Shown: positions 41,916 through 51,631, counted from the stretch's first letter. The stretch is 64,000 nucleotides of DNA from Lachnospiraceae bacterium (GCA_015057825.1 SVDN01000005.1:62001-126000), one strand, 5' to 3'. The notes: generated by a model from the sequence alone, not told the origin. Program-made: numbers and translations.

Positions 41916-44900
41916 TTAAATCAGTATAGTATCCAATTTTTCAAAAAGCTCAAAAAGGCTTTTTTCAATAGCGTCCACATTCGGCTTTATATTCTTTGGC
42001 ATGTATTCGAAATATGGTTGCGCCGCATCCGCATGAAAGGTCAATCTGCCTTTCATTTCCTTTATTAAATCCGGAATCTTTTCCACATTCACTTTTGCAT
42101 TTTTATACATCTTTACAAGTATTTTATTCTTGTCTCCGGATATTTCGGTAATATATCTTTTTTTCGCTTCAGCTCTTATCAGCGCCACTTCCATCAGGCT
42201 TTTTACCGCTTTCGGCAAATCGCCGAACCTGTCCATAAGCTCATCTTGAATATCTTCATATTCTTCCATGGACTCGATGCAGGCTATCTTCTTATACATA
42301 TCCAGTTTTTGATGCTCGCTTTTTATATAAGTAGCCGGAATATAAGCGTCAAAAGGCATATCCACCACCGTTTCGTATTCCTCGCCGAGCTCGATTCCTT
42401 TAAGTTTTGATACGGCTTCGTTTAAAAGTTTGCAGTACATATCATATCCCACAGCTTCCATATGTCCGCTTTGCTCGCTTCCCAGGATATTTCCCGCACC
42501 TCTGATTTCCAGATCTCTTAAAGCGATTTTAAAGCCGCTTCCAAGATCCGTATATTCTCTTATGGCTTGAAGACGCTTTTCCGCCACTTCTTTCAAAAGC
42601 TTGTTTCTTCTATACATAAGGAATGCATAGGCCGTCCTGTTGGTTCGACCCACTCTTCCCCTTAGCTGATACAGCTGAGAAAGTCCGAAATTTTCCGCAT
42701 CGTGGATAATAATGGTATTAACATTGGAAATATCGAGGCCCGTCTCTATAATACTTGTGGACACAAGTATGTCTATCTCTCCGTTTATGAAGTCATACAT
42801 TATGGCTTCCAACTCTTTTTCGTTCATGCGACCGTGAGCATAGGCTATGCGTGCATCCGGCAACATCTTTTCAAGTTTAACTTCCACATCCATAATGCCG
42901 TTTACTCTGTTATAGACATAGTAAACCTGGCCGCCTCTTGCCATTTCTCTGTTGATGGCCTCTCTTATCATTTCTTCGTTATATTCCAAAACATAGGTCT
43001 GAATAGGCACTCTGTCCACCGGTGCCTCCTCCAATATGCTCATGTCTCTGATTCCCGCAAGGCTCATATGAAGAGTTCTCGGAATCGGCGTCGCACTTAA
43101 GGTTAAAACATCCACGTTTTTTCTGAGCTGCTTTATTTTTTCTTTGTGTGTTACACCGAATCGCTGCTCTTCATCGATTATTAAAAGTCCCAAATCCTTG
43201 AAATTGACATCTTTTGACAAAAGTCTGTGAGTTCCCACAACAATATCCACTTGTCCGTTTTTCAAAGCCTCTACCGTCTTTTTTTGCTCCGCTTGAGTCT
43301 TAAATCTGGACAAAAGCCCAACATTAACCGGATATTTTGATACCCTCTGCACCAATGTATTGTAATGCTGTTGAGCCAGAATAGTTGTAGGCACCAAAAA
43401 AGCGACCTGCTTTCCGTCCTGCACGGCCTTAAAAGCAGCCCTTATTGCAATTTCCGTTTTTCCGTAGCCCACATCTCCGCAGATAAGCCTATCCATAACT
43501 TTAGTGCTTTCCATATCGCGCTTTGTATCTTCGATAGCCTCCAATTGATCTTTTGTTTCTTCAAATTGAAATTGTTCTTCAAACTCCGTCTGCCAAACGC
43601 TATCCTTTGAAAACTTGTAGCCCACCTGCATCTGTCTGACAGCATATAAACGCACCAAATCCGCCGCAACGTCTCCCACTGCGGCTTTTACTCTGGCTTT
43701 GGTATTTGACCATTCTTTTGTGCCTAACTTGTTTAGTTTCGGCTTTTTGGCATTTACGCTTGCATATTTTTGAATTGCATCAAAACGGCTGACCGGTATA
43801 AATAAATTGCCGCCACCCGCATACTCTATCTTAATATAATCTTTTGCTATATTATCGCTTTCAACCTTTTCAATTCCGCGATAGATGCCCAGGCCGTAGC
43901 TTTCATGCACCACATAATCGCCTATGCTAAGTTCCGCAAAACTGTTAAGCTTGGTTCCCGAATATCTTCTTTTTTTCTTTGTCTTCTTCTTTTCGCCCCA
44001 AACATCGCTTTCGCTGATGACAACGAATTTTATAAGAGGATATTCAAAACCGTGACGAAGGCTGCCCATGCGCACCAAAACTTCGCCTTTGTTTTGCTCA
44101 ATATCTTCTCTTTCGGAAAAATAGGCATTTATACCATCATCCATAAGGGCGTTTGCAATACGCTCCCCCCTTATTTTGGAATCTACTATCAGCACTACTT
44201 TAAAGGCATTTTTTCTGTAATTTTTTAAATCCTTAAGTAAAAGCTCGTAGCTTCTGTTGTATGTGTTCAGATTTTTTGCACTGATACTGAACTTTTCAGC
44301 TACTTTAAGGCCTTCGCATTTTTGATCCAAGGATGTAAATGCAATGGTCTTTGAAGAATTAAGTTTTTCGTAAAGTTTTGATTTATCTATTAAAAGTTTT
44401 TTCTGACCCGGAAGAATATAGCCTTTTTCTGCCCTGTTTTTGGCGCTTTCTTTATATTCCGCCTCGATTTCTTTTAACCTGTCCTTAACTCTTGCGGGTT
44501 CGTCCACAAAAAACACCGCATTTTCGGCATCAAAATAATCCGCAAAAGAAACGGTTTCTTTGCAGAAATAATCTATAAAGCTGTCAATGGGAGCATTTGC
44601 CGGAGAATATTCCAAAGTCTCCACAAATTCGTTCACTCCCTCTTTCAGTCTCTTTGCTTCCTCGTATTTTTCGTCTTTTTCAAACTTCTTGCAAGTTTTT
44701 TCAAGTTCCGAATTAATCTTATCTATACCCTCTTCAATTTCCGCTGCGGATAAAACAAATTCCGTCGCGGGATAGATGGTAATCTCCTCAAGATTTTCGA
44801 TGGAACGTTGACTTTCAGCATCAAAAGACTTCATTACATCTATTTCATCTCCCCAAAGGTCGATTCTGAAAGGGGCATCCTCACCGAAAGAAAAAATATC

Positions 44901-45443
44901 TATAATGCTGCCTCTGATACTGAATTGTCCGCACTTTTCAACCTGACTAACATTTTCGTATCCCAGTCTAACCAGCTTTTTCCTTAAAGCTTCGGTCTCG
45001 ATAATGCTGTCCATCCCTATTTTAAAAACCGTGCCAAGCATTTTTTCCAAAGGAAAAACCTTATCCAGCAATGCCGGCGCTTCCGCTATAATCGTTATTT
45101 CCTCGTCCTCATTTAAAGCGGCGATTTCCTTAAGAAGATTAAGTCTTTGACCAAGTATGTAATTTCCGTGAATATCGGCACTGTAGAAAATAAGATCTTT
45201 TGCCGGATAGATAAAAACGTTCGAAGAATAAAACCTACAGTTTTCGTAGATTTCCTTTGCTTTTTGTTCACTGAAAGTAATAATGATTTTGTATTTAAAG
45301 CCTTGAGATATGCCGTACAAAAAATGCTCCATCTGCGATGAAACGCAGCCTACAATTTGAAGCAGTTCATCTTTTTTTGCCAGGCGTTCTTTTATGATAT
45401 TAAATTCCGAAAGCTCCGAAAGGGGCTCAAACATTTCTTTCAT
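41916..45443 (-). CDS. mfd: Transcription-repair coupling factor Mfd
   Basis: 1175 residues. UvrB-like N-terminal domains (about 1-330), a CarD-like RNA polymerase-interaction domain (about 500-560, ELSIGDYVVHESYGLGIYRGI), a RecG-like translocase with Walker A CGDVGYGKTEIA and Walker B IIDEEQRFG, and a C-terminal D7 regulatory domain are in order. It removes stalled RNA polymerase from lesions and recruits UvrA. It starts three bases after the pth stop, the classic pth-mfd pair of Firmicutes, and probably relies on coupling because only a weak ribosome binding site is visible. Confidence 0.97.
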   Translation of the reverse strand: MKEMFEPLSELSEFNIIKERLAKKDELLQIVGCVSSQMEHFLYGISQGFKYKIIITFSEQKAKEIYENCRFYSSNVFIYPAKDLIFYSADIHGNYILGQRLNLLKEIAALNEDEEITIIAEAPALLDKVFPLEKMLGTVFKIGMDSIIETEALRKKLVRLGYENVSQVEKCGQFSIRGSIIDIFSFGEDAPFRIDLWGDEIDVMKSFDAESQRSIENLEEITIYPATEFVLSAAEIEEGIDKINSELEKTCKKFEKDEKYEEAKRLKEGVNEFVETLEYSPANAPIDSFIDYFCKETVSFADYFDAENAVFFVDEPARVKDRLKEIEAEYKESAKNRAEKGYILPGQKKLLIDKSKLYEKLNSSKTIAFTSLDQKCEGLKVAEKFSISAKNLNTYNRSYELLLKDLKNYRKNAFKVVLIVDSKIRGERIANALMDDGINAYFSEREDIEQNKGEVLVRMGSLRHGFEYPLIKFVVISESDVWGEKKKTKKKRRYSGTKLNSFAELSIGDYVVHESYGLGIYRGIEKVESDNIAKDYIKIEYAGGGNLFIPVSRFDAIQKYASVNAKKPKLNKLGTKEWSNTKARVKAAVGDVAADLVRLYAVRQMQVGYKFSKDSVWQTEFEEQFQFEETKDQLEAIEDTKRDMESTKVMDRLICGDVGYGKTEIAIRAAFKAVQDGKQVAFLVPTTILAQQHYNTLVQRVSKYPVNVGLLSRFKTQAEQKKTVEALKNGQVDIVVGTHRLLSKDVNFKDLGLLIIDEEQRFGVTHKEKIKQLRKNVDVLTLSATPIPRTLHMSLAGIRDMSILEEAPVDRVPIQTYVLEYNEEMIREAINREMARGGQVYYVYNRVNGIMDVEVKLEKMLPDARIAYAHGRMNEKELEAIMYDFINGEIDILVSTSIIETGLDISNVNTIIIHDAENFGLSQLYQLRGRVGRTNRTAYAFLMYRRNKLLKEVAEKRLQAIREYTDLGSGFKIALRDLEIRGAGNILGSEQSGHMEAVGYDMYCKLLNEAVSKLKGIELGEEYETVVDMPFDAYIPATYIKSEHQKLDMYKKIACIESMEEYEDIQDELMDRFGDLPKAVKSLMEVALIRAEAKKRYITEISGDKNKILVKMYKNAKVNVEKIPDLIKEMKGRLTFHADAAQPYFEYMPKNIKPNVDAIEKSLFELFEKLDTILI

Positions 45444-45446
45444 AAT

Positions 45447-46007
45447 TTATCCGTTATATTTGTTCATGGCAGCGTCCATACCCTCTGTAATAATGGTCTC
45501 TACGGCTTCCACTGCTCTATCGATTCCTTCGTCTACGAGTTTTCTTTCCCCGCGATTAAAATGACCCAACACATGGTTTACCATGTCATCGCCTTTTTTC
45601 TCTCCTATGCCGATACGAATTCTGTTAAATTCCTCATGACCCAAATGCGCAATTATGCTTTTTATTCCGTTGTGTCCCCCGGCACTGCCCTTAGGCCTGA
45701 TTCTGAGTCTTCCTATGTCCAAAGAAACATCGTCATATATAATAATTACGTCTTTCTTTGAGTCTGCTTTATAATAATCCACAACGGCACGAACCGCCTC
45801 ACCGCTTAAATTCATAAAAGTAATGGGTTTAACCAGCATAACCTTTTGCCCCGCTATGCTGCCTTTTCCGATCATTGCTTTGTGCTTTGCCTCGTTAACT
45901 TTTATTTTGTAAGTTTTCGCTATTTTATCTATAGTATCAAAGCCCACATTGTGCTTCGTTCCCGAATATTTCATGGTTGGATTGCCAAGACCGACAATAA
46001 TATACAT
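45447..46007 (-). CDS. pth: Peptidyl-tRNA hydrolase
   Basis: 186 residues. It releases tRNA from drop-off peptidyl-tRNA. The motifs VGLGNPTMKYSGTKHNVGF (N10 and catalytic H19), YDDVSLDIGRLRIRPKGSAGGHNGIKSI and the remaining conserved Asn and Asp residues are intact. The ATG at 46007 has GGAGGAAAAA; a start four codons upstream overlaps that site. It is 3 bp from mfd and lies after the spoVG terminator. Confidence 0.97.
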   Translation of the reverse strand: MYIIVGLGNPTMKYSGTKHNVGFDTIDKIAKTYKIKVNEAKHKAMIGKGSIAGQKVMLVKPITFMNLSGEAVRAVVDYYKADSKKDVIIIYDDVSLDIGRLRIRPKGSAGGHNGIKSIIAHLGHEEFNRIRIGIGEKKGDDMVNHVLGHFNRGERKLVDEGIDRAVEAVETIITEGMDAAMNKYNG

Positions 46008-46048
46008 TTTTTCCTCCATTATTATTATCCAAAAGAAAAGCTGTAAAA

Positions 46049-46072
46049 AAAGAGCATCTTTCGGTGCTCTTT
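46049..46072 (-). terminator. Terminator of spoVG
   Basis: Arms AAAGAGCA and TGCTCTTT, followed on the minus strand by TTTTTTT. The stem overlaps the spoVG stop codon. Confidence 0.85.
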
Positions 46073-46343
46073 AAACTTCGCTTTCTTCAGTTAAAGCCTT
46101 TTCGTATGCCTCAATTATTGCTTTTTGAAGCTTATCTCTTGATTCCGATGTAATTGGATGTGCAACATCTCTGTATTCGCCGTCGTTTGATTTTTTACTC
46201 GGCATCGCCACAAAAAGACCTTTTTCTCCCTCAATAACTTTTATGTCATGAACAACAAATTCGTTATCAAAAGCAACCGATACTACAGCTTTCATTTTGC
46301 TGTCTTTTGTCATTTTACGTACTCTAATGTCTGTAATTTGCAT
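46071..46343 (-). CDS. spoVG: SpoVG-family regulatory protein
   Basis: 90 residues, matching the SpoVG fold ([10 protein letters not shown]... with [22 protein letters not shown] and YRDVAHPI). SpoVG proteins bind nucleic acid, and in Firmicutes affect septation, sporulation and virulence. The ribosome binding site is GGGAG. It is monocistronic and divergent from murC, with its own promoter and terminator. No sporulation genes other than this widely conserved one are in the window. Confidence 0.96.
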   Translation of the reverse strand: MQITDIRVRKMTKDSKMKAVVSVAFDNEFVVHDIKVIEGEKGLFVAMPSKKSNDGEYRDVAHPITSESRDKLQKAIIEAYEKALTEESEV

Positions 46344-46409
46344 AGTAAAACTCCCTTTCGTAATTTATACCCAAAAATACGCTTTTCAAAAACGCTTACC
46401 TTCTTTTTG

Positions 46410-46439
46410 ATTATAACACACGCCATAGTGTGAAAACAA
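46410..46439 (-). promoter_or_regulatory. Promoter of spoVG with an inverted repeat in its spacer
   Basis: Minus-strand TTGTTT (46439-46434), an 18-bp spacer and a perfect TATAAT (46415-46410). The spacer contains CACAC and GTGTG as inverted repeats six bases apart, an operator-like arrangement. Confidence 0.55.
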
Positions 46440-46449
46440 GATATTTATA

Positions 46450-46488
46450 TTGACAAAAGAATTTTGTAGTATTAAACTTTTCAAAGTT
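46450..46488 (+). promoter_or_regulatory. Promoter of murC with adjoining palindrome
   Basis: TTGACA (46450-46455), 17 bp and TAAACT (46473-46478). The -10 overlaps the palindrome AACTTTTCAAAGTT (46475-46488), which could bind a repressor. Confidence 0.5.
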
Positions 46489-46524
46489 ATATAATAATAA
46501 GAAATTAGTTTAAGGAAGTGCGTT

Positions 46525-47907
46525 ATGTACGAAATTAATATAAATAAATGCGGAAAAATCCATTTCATCGGCATCGGCGGTATAAGTATGAGCTCTCTTG
46601 CCCATATTCTTCTCAGTAAAGGGCGCAAAGTATCGGGCTCTGACGCCAAATCTTCTCCTCTTACAAAAGAGCTTGAAGACATGGGTGCCGAGATTTTTTA
46701 CGGTCAACGTTCAGAAAACATCAAAGATGATGTGGAAGCTGTGGTTTACACCGCTGCCATATCGGAAGATAACCCGGAACTTATGGAAGCAAGAAAAAGA
46801 AATCTTCCCCTTCTTTCAAGAGCTCAATTTTTAGGTCAGATAATGACTCACTACGATAAGGCCATCGGCGTTTCGGGAACACACGGAAAAACAACCACAA
46901 CATCCATGATTTCCGAGATTCTTTTGCAGGCAAAAACAGACCCCACAATCTTGGTTGGCGGTATCTTAAATTCAATAGGCGGAAATTATCGCATAGGCTC
47001 CGACGGCACATTTATTACCGAGGCCTGTGAGTATACAAACAGCTTTTTATCTTTTGCTCCGACCGTTGGAGTTATTTTAAATATTAGCGCGGATCATCTT
47101 GATTTCTTCAAGGATCTTGATGATATTCGCCACAGTTTTAAGGAATACGCAAAGCTTATACCGGAAAAAGGAAGCCTTGTTATTAACCATGATATAGAAA
47201 ATCTTTCATATATAACAAATGATCTTTCTTGCAAGCTTATTACCTTTTCGACTTCTTGCAAAGAAGCTGATTACTACGCTGAAAATATCGAATTTAACGA
47301 TATGGCTTGCGCTGAGTTTGACTTAATGAACAAAGGCAATAAATTGGCCAAAATAAGCTTGAAGGTTCCGGGCATCTACAATGTGGGAAATGCTCTCGCG
47401 GCTGCTGCCACATGCCTTTCGCTGGATTTAAGCCTCGATGATATTTGCACAGGTCTCGAAAAATTCAGCGGTGCCGACAGACGTTTTCAAAAGAAAGGCG
47501 AAATCGGCGGTGTAACAATTATTGATGACTATGCTCATCATCCGGACGAAATCAAAGCTACTCTTACGGCTGCAAAGAACTATCCTCATAAAACATTATG
47601 GTGTGTTTTCCAGCCTCATACATACACAAGAACAAAAGCTTTGATGGATGAATTTGCCGAGGCTCTCGCTATGTCGGACAAAGTTGTGCTTGCAAGCATC
47701 TATGCCGCAAGAGAAACCGACACCTTAGGTATCAGCTCTGCCGATTTACAAAAGAAAATTCAAGAACTGGGAAAAGAGGTTTACTATTTCCCATCTTTTG
47801 ATGAAATAGAATCTTTTTTACTTGAAAATTGTGCAAAGGGTGACTTGTTGATAACTATGGGCGCCGGAGATGTAGTAAAAATCGGCGAAAACCTGCTTGG
47901 AGAATAG
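46525..47907 (+). CDS. murC: UDP-N-acetylmuramate--L-alanine ligase
   Basis: 460 residues. It adds the first amino acid of the peptidoglycan stem peptide. A Rossmann domain (IHFIGIGGISMSSLAHIL), the ATP loop GVSGTHGKTTTTSMI (about 116-130), the Mur-ligase centre ITEACEYTNSFLS and the C-terminal domain with DDYAHHPDEIKAT are in the normal order. The ribosome binding site is AAGGAAG. It is followed directly by two DnaA boxes and a terminator. It is divergent from spoVG. Confidence 0.97.
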   Translation: MYEININKCGKIHFIGIGGISMSSLAHILLSKGRKVSGSDAKSSPLTKELEDMGAEIFYGQRSENIKDDVEAVVYTAAISEDNPELMEARKRNLPLLSRAQFLGQIMTHYDKAIGVSGTHGKTTTTSMISEILLQAKTDPTILVGGILNSIGGNYRIGSDGTFITEACEYTNSFLSFAPTVGVILNISADHLDFFKDLDDIRHSFKEYAKLIPEKGSLVINHDIENLSYITNDLSCKLITFSTSCKEADYYAENIEFNDMACAEFDLMNKGNKLAKISLKVPGIYNVGNALAAAATCLSLDLSLDDICTGLEKFSGADRRFQKKGEIGGVTIIDDYAHHPDEIKATLTAAKNYPHKTLWCVFQPHTYTRTKALMDEFAEALAMSDKVVLASIYAARETDTLGISSADLQKKIQELGKEVYYFPSFDEIESFLLENCAKGDLLITMGAGDVVKIGENLLGE

Positions 47908-47925
47908 TTATCCACAATATCCACA
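47908..47925 (+). promoter_or_regulatory. Tandem pair of DnaA boxes
   Basis: TTATCCACA (47908-47916, perfect) is directly followed by ATATCCACA (47917-47925, one mismatch). The first box begins immediately after the murC stop. They belong with the three boxes at 48038. Between them lies a weak hairpin (GCATTTT/AAAATGC, 47966-47992). Confidence 0.8.
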
Positions 47926-48013
47926 AGTTGAATTTTCGTATTATGTAAACATCTTAGGGGATTTTGCATTTTTTCCCAAAATCAGAAAATGCCCAAAATC
48001 AAGCAAATAATAC

Positions 48014-48039
48014 CGGGGATTAATTTCCCCGATTTTTTT
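48014..48039 (+). terminator. Terminator of murC
   Basis: Stem CGGGGA / TCCCCG with a loop of about 6 bases, followed by ATTTTTTT. The T-run merges with the first base of the downstream DnaA box array. Confidence 0.8.
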
Positions 48040-48064
48040 ATCCACATTATCCACAATATCCACA
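48038..48064 (+). promoter_or_regulatory. Three head-to-tail DnaA boxes
   Basis: TTATCCACA (48038-48046), TTATCCACA (48047-48055) and ATATCCACA (48056-48064) abut without spacer, the same orientation as the pair at 47908. They lie 174 bp before the DnaD-like gene. The rest of 47908-48237 is AT-rich; TATAAT at 48207-48212 is a possible -10 for the dnaD-like operon. Confidence 0.85.
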
Positions 48065-48237
48065 TTTAAACATTTTCGGACCCTTTTAGGTTTCCATAAA
48101 AAATAGCTTGTTTCTAAAGCAGAATTGTTATGTTAAAATACAAAAGCAATTGAGAACGAAAACAGATGTGGTATTGTTTTTTTGATTTTAAATGTGGTTT
48201 TAGTATAATATGTGGTTTATTCGGAGGTTTTTAAACG

Positions 48238-49308
48238 ATGGGTTTTATTATAGAGAATGGTGCATCTTTGCAGACGGGCATATCCAACTGCTTTATTGAG
48301 GAGTATATGCCGAGTGCCAACGGTGAGTTTGTAAAGGTCTACATTTACCTGATGAAATGCGCGGGCAGCGTAGACGCCGGCGCATCCATCTGCACAATAG
48401 CGGACGTACTGGACATGACGGAAAAAGATGTGGTACGTGCCTTAAAATATTGGGAAAAGGTGGGGCTCTTAAATCTTACATTCAACGAAGACAAAAAGCT
48501 TACTTCCCTTTCCATTAACGAATGCAAGCCTTTAAGGCAGCTTTCAAAGCCGGCTGAGCCGGAAAGAGTTACAAGTGTTGCGGCAAAATCAGTTTCGGAA
48601 GTTACGACAAAGGATGTTGCTCTTTTGGACGCACCGGTTAAGAGAAGCTACACAAATGCCGAGCTTGATTCATTCCTTGAAGATGTGGAAGTTAAACAGC
48701 TTTTCCATATAGCTGAAAAATATCTTGGCAGATCCTTAAGCAAAACAGACAGCACTACACTCCTTTACATTTACGATGACCTTAAAATGGCTCCGGATGT
48801 AATTGAATACTTAATCGAATATTGCGTATCTTTGGATCACAAGAGTATCCAATATATCGAATCAGTCGCAATCGCATGGACATCGCAAGGCATCACAAAC
48901 GTAAAAGAAGCAAAAGCTCATAACAGAGTTTACAAAAAATACGGTTCACCGATAATGAAAGCTTTTGGTCTTGTGGGACGTGTACCGGCACAAAGCGAAA
49001 TGAATTATATTGTTAAATGGACCAATTCCTACGGCTTCACAATCGAGCTTATTTTGGAAGCTTGCAACAAAACAATCGAAGCAACTCACAGTCCGAACTT
49101 CGCTTATGCCGACAAAATTCTTTCCAATTGGAAGGATAACGGTGTTTCGACAATTGATGATGTGAAAAAATTGGATGAAGCTTTTATGGCCAACAAAACA
49201 AGCAAAAAGGCAACATCCGCCAAAAAGGTAAATGCAAATAACGAATTTAACAATTTCCCTCAAAGAGAATACGACTTTGAGGCGTTGGAAAAGGCTTTGC
49301 TTAAATAA
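48238..49308 (+). CDS. DnaD/DnaB-like primosome protein with two DnaD C-terminal domains
   Basis: 356 residues. A winged-helix N-terminal domain (about 10-110) is followed by two tandem DnaD C-terminal (DnaB_2) domains at about 155-222 and 240-315. Each carries the YxxxIxxxW signature (YIESVAIAW and YADKILSNW). In Firmicutes such proteins remodel DNA and load the replicative helicase at oriC and at stalled forks, together with a DnaI/DnaC ATPase, which is the next gene 18 bp downstream. The ATG follows CGGAGG. The gene sits just after a DnaA-box array, so DnaA may control its expression (inference). Confidence 0.93.
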   Translation: MGFIIENGASLQTGISNCFIEEYMPSANGEFVKVYIYLMKCAGSVDAGASICTIADVLDMTEKDVVRALKYWEKVGLLNLTFNEDKKLTSLSINECKPLRQLSKPAEPERVTSVAAKSVSEVTTKDVALLDAPVKRSYTNAELDSFLEDVEVKQLFHIAEKYLGRSLSKTDSTTLLYIYDDLKMAPDVIEYLIEYCVSLDHKSIQYIESVAIAWTSQGITNVKEAKAHNRVYKKYGSPIMKAFGLVGRVPAQSEMNYIVKWTNSYGFTIELILEACNKTIEATHSPNFAYADKILSNWKDNGVSTIDDVKKLDEAFMANKTSKKATSAKKVNANNEFNNFPQREYDFEALEKALLK

Positions 49309-49326
49309 GCTTGGGAGGATTTAAGT

Positions 49327-50358
49327 TTGGAAACAACATATTACACAAGCGTACGTGAAATCGAATCAAACAAGTACAGAGAAGTTCTTCGCGAATTTGA
49401 AGAAAAACAACTTGAAAATCACAAAAGGCAGGAAGCCGCAATTGCGGAAATATATGAAAAGATTCCTCGTATCAGAGAAATCGATTGCGAAATAGCAAAG
49501 ATATCTTTGGGAAAAGCCAGAGAAAAACTCGAAAGCAGCAATTGCGATTTAACGCAATACAAAAAACAAATCGCATCTCTTTCTTTGGAAAAAGTATCCC
49601 TAATGGAAGAAGCCGGTTTTCCTTCCGACTATCTTGAGGCTCATTATTCTTGCAACAACTGCAAGGACACAGGCTTTGTGGATGGTAAGCCTTGCAGCTG
49701 TTTTAAGCAAGAGCTTTACAACAAGCTTTACGATCAGCACAATGTTTACGTGGCTTTAAACAGCGAAAATTTCGACAATTTCGACTACTCCCTTTATTCC
49801 GACGAGAAAGACCCTCTTCAGGAACTTACCCCTTTACAAAATATAAAAAAGGTGGTAAAAACTTGTAATGAGTTCATAGATAATTTTGACAAGTCAAAAG
49901 AGAGCCTTTTAATATTCGGTGAGGTAGGCGTCGGCAAGACCTTTCTTACAAGCTGCATCGCAAACGAATTGATTAAAAGATCTCACAGCGTAGTTTATAT
50001 TTCAGCCGTGAAACTTTTTGAAATGTTAAGCGATACAAGAAGTTTTAGCAGGGACTATGAAACTCAACTGAATAATTTAAGCAAAAAACACTTATTTGAT
50101 TCAGAGCTTCTTATAATAGATGACCTTGGCACGGAGCTTACAAACTCCTATACAGCCAGCCATCTCTTTAACTGTATAAACGAAAGAATGCTTACCGGAA
50201 AACCTACAATCATTTCAACTAATCTTAATCTTCCAGACATACAAAGACGTTATTCGGATAGAATTTTTTCAAGGATAATAAGTAGTTACAAACTACTTAA
50301 AATATATGGCGATGATATTCGCAACATAAAAAGAACAAGATCACTTATGGAGGATTAA
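49327..50358 (+). CDS. Helicase-loader AAA+ ATPase (DnaC/DnaI-like)
   Basis: 343 residues. The N-terminal part (about 1-110) is coiled coil followed by a Cys cluster (CNNCKDTGFVDGKPCSC) that suggests zinc binding, as in Bacillus DnaI. The C-terminal AAA+ domain has Walker A GEVGVGKT (about 198-205), Walker B LLIIDDLGTE and the sensor region TIISTNLN. It should load the replicative helicase with the DnaD-like partner. The start is a TTG with a strong GGGAGG eight bases upstream. The stop abuts the prs start. Confidence 0.94.
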   Translation: METTYYTSVREIESNKYREVLREFEEKQLENHKRQEAAIAEIYEKIPRIREIDCEIAKISLGKAREKLESSNCDLTQYKKQIASLSLEKVSLMEEAGFPSDYLEAHYSCNNCKDTGFVDGKPCSCFKQELYNKLYDQHNVYVALNSENFDNFDYSLYSDEKDPLQELTPLQNIKKVVKTCNEFIDNFDKSKESLLIFGEVGVGKTFLTSCIANELIKRSHSVVYISAVKLFEMLSDTRSFSRDYETQLNNLSKKHLFDSELLIIDDLGTELTNSYTASHLFNCINERMLTGKPTIISTNLNLPDIQRRYSDRIFSRIISSYKLLKIYGDDIRNIKRTRSLMED

Positions 50359-51543
50359 ATGATGCAAACCGATGCACGTATGTTGAATTCTATACCGGTT
50401 GGAAGCCTTGGTATAATTGCCCTCGACAGTTGCAAAGAAATTGGCGATAAAATCGACAAATACATTGTAGACTGGCGTGAAGAAAGAGAACACGAAAGAG
50501 AAAACCCTATTATTTACAAAGGTTACACTTGCGACAGCTATCTTATCGGAGCCAAATGCCCAAGATTCGGTTCCGGTGAAGCAAAAGGAACTATTGACGA
50601 ATCAATCCGCGGTAAGGATATTTATATCCTGGTTGATATCACAAACCACAGCTTAACTTATAAGCTTTGCGGTAATGAAAATCACATGTCACCTGACGAT
50701 CACTATTCTGACTTAAAGAGAATAGTTGCCGCTATGGGTGGTAAAGCAAGAAGAATCACTGTAATTATGCCGTTCCTTTATGAAGGAAGACAGCATAAAC
50801 GTACAGGTCGTGAATCTCTTGACTGTGCATACATGCTTCAGGAACTTACAAGCATGGGCGTTGACAACATCATTACATTCGACGCACATGACCCTCGTGT
50901 CCAGAATGCAATTCCGCTTTCGGGATTTGAAACAATTCAGCCTATTTACCAGTTCTTAAAGGCTTTAACAAAGAATATTGAAGATTTAAAACTCGACACG
51001 GAACATTTAATGACAATCAGCCCGGATGAAGGTGCTATGGGACGTGCAATTTACTTCTCAAGCGTGCTTGGCGTTGATATGGGTATGTTCTACAAACGTA
51101 GAGATTATTCGGTAATCGTTGATGGCAGAAACCCAATCGTTGCTCACGAATTCTTGGGCGCCTCCGTTGAAGGCAAAGACGTGCTTATCCTCGATGATAT
51201 GATTTCATCCGGTGACAGCATGATTGATGTTGCTAAACAGCTTAAGGCAAGAAAAGCAAACCGCGTATTTGCATGCGCTACATTCGGTCTTTTCACAAAC
51301 GGCCTCGAAAACTTCGACAAAGCGGTTAAAGACGGAATTATCGATTATGTTCTTACAACAAACCTTGTATATCAGTCACCTGAGCTTCTTTCAAGAGATT
51401 GGTATATCAACGTTGATATGAGCAAATACATTGCATACATCATCGATACATTGAACCACGATGAATCAATAAGCGATCTTCTTAATCCTGTAAACAGAAT
51501 TAACAAGCTCCTTACAAAATACAGAAACGAACATCAAAACTAA
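50359..51543 (+). CDS. prs: Ribose-phosphate pyrophosphokinase (long clostridial form)
   Basis: 394 residues, about 75 longer than Bacillus Prs. It makes PRPP for purine, pyrimidine, histidine and tryptophan synthesis. Conserved segments include MPFLYEGRQHKRTGRESL, FDAHDPRVQNAIP, and the PRPP loop VLILDDMISSGDSMID. The extra residues are mostly in the N-terminal region, as in Lachnospiraceae homologues. The ATG abuts the dnaC stop, with GGAGG inside the end of that gene, so expression is coupled to the helicase loader. It ends before a strong shared terminator. Confidence 0.93.
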   Translation: MMQTDARMLNSIPVGSLGIIALDSCKEIGDKIDKYIVDWREEREHERENPIIYKGYTCDSYLIGAKCPRFGSGEAKGTIDESIRGKDIYILVDITNHSLTYKLCGNENHMSPDDHYSDLKRIVAAMGGKARRITVIMPFLYEGRQHKRTGRESLDCAYMLQELTSMGVDNIITFDAHDPRVQNAIPLSGFETIQPIYQFLKALTKNIEDLKLDTEHLMTISPDEGAMGRAIYFSSVLGVDMGMFYKRRDYSVIVDGRNPIVAHEFLGASVEGKDVLILDDMISSGDSMIDVAKQLKARKANRVFACATFGLFTNGLENFDKAVKDGIIDYVLTTNLVYQSPELLSRDWYINVDMSKYIAYIIDTLNHDESISDLLNPVNRINKLLTKYRNEHQN

Positions 51544-51576
51544 AAATTTTTTAATTATGAAGAGAATTTCATTCCT

Positions 51577-51613
51577 AAAAAATCACGGTCTGTCAAGCTG
51601 ACCGTGATTTTTT
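51577..51613. terminator. Bidirectional terminator between prs and the penicillin-binding protein
   Basis: A 14-bp perfect stem (51577-51590 with 51600-51613) with a 9-base loop and A/T runs on both sides. Confidence 0.92.
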
Positions 51614-51631
51614 TATTTGCCTTATATAATT

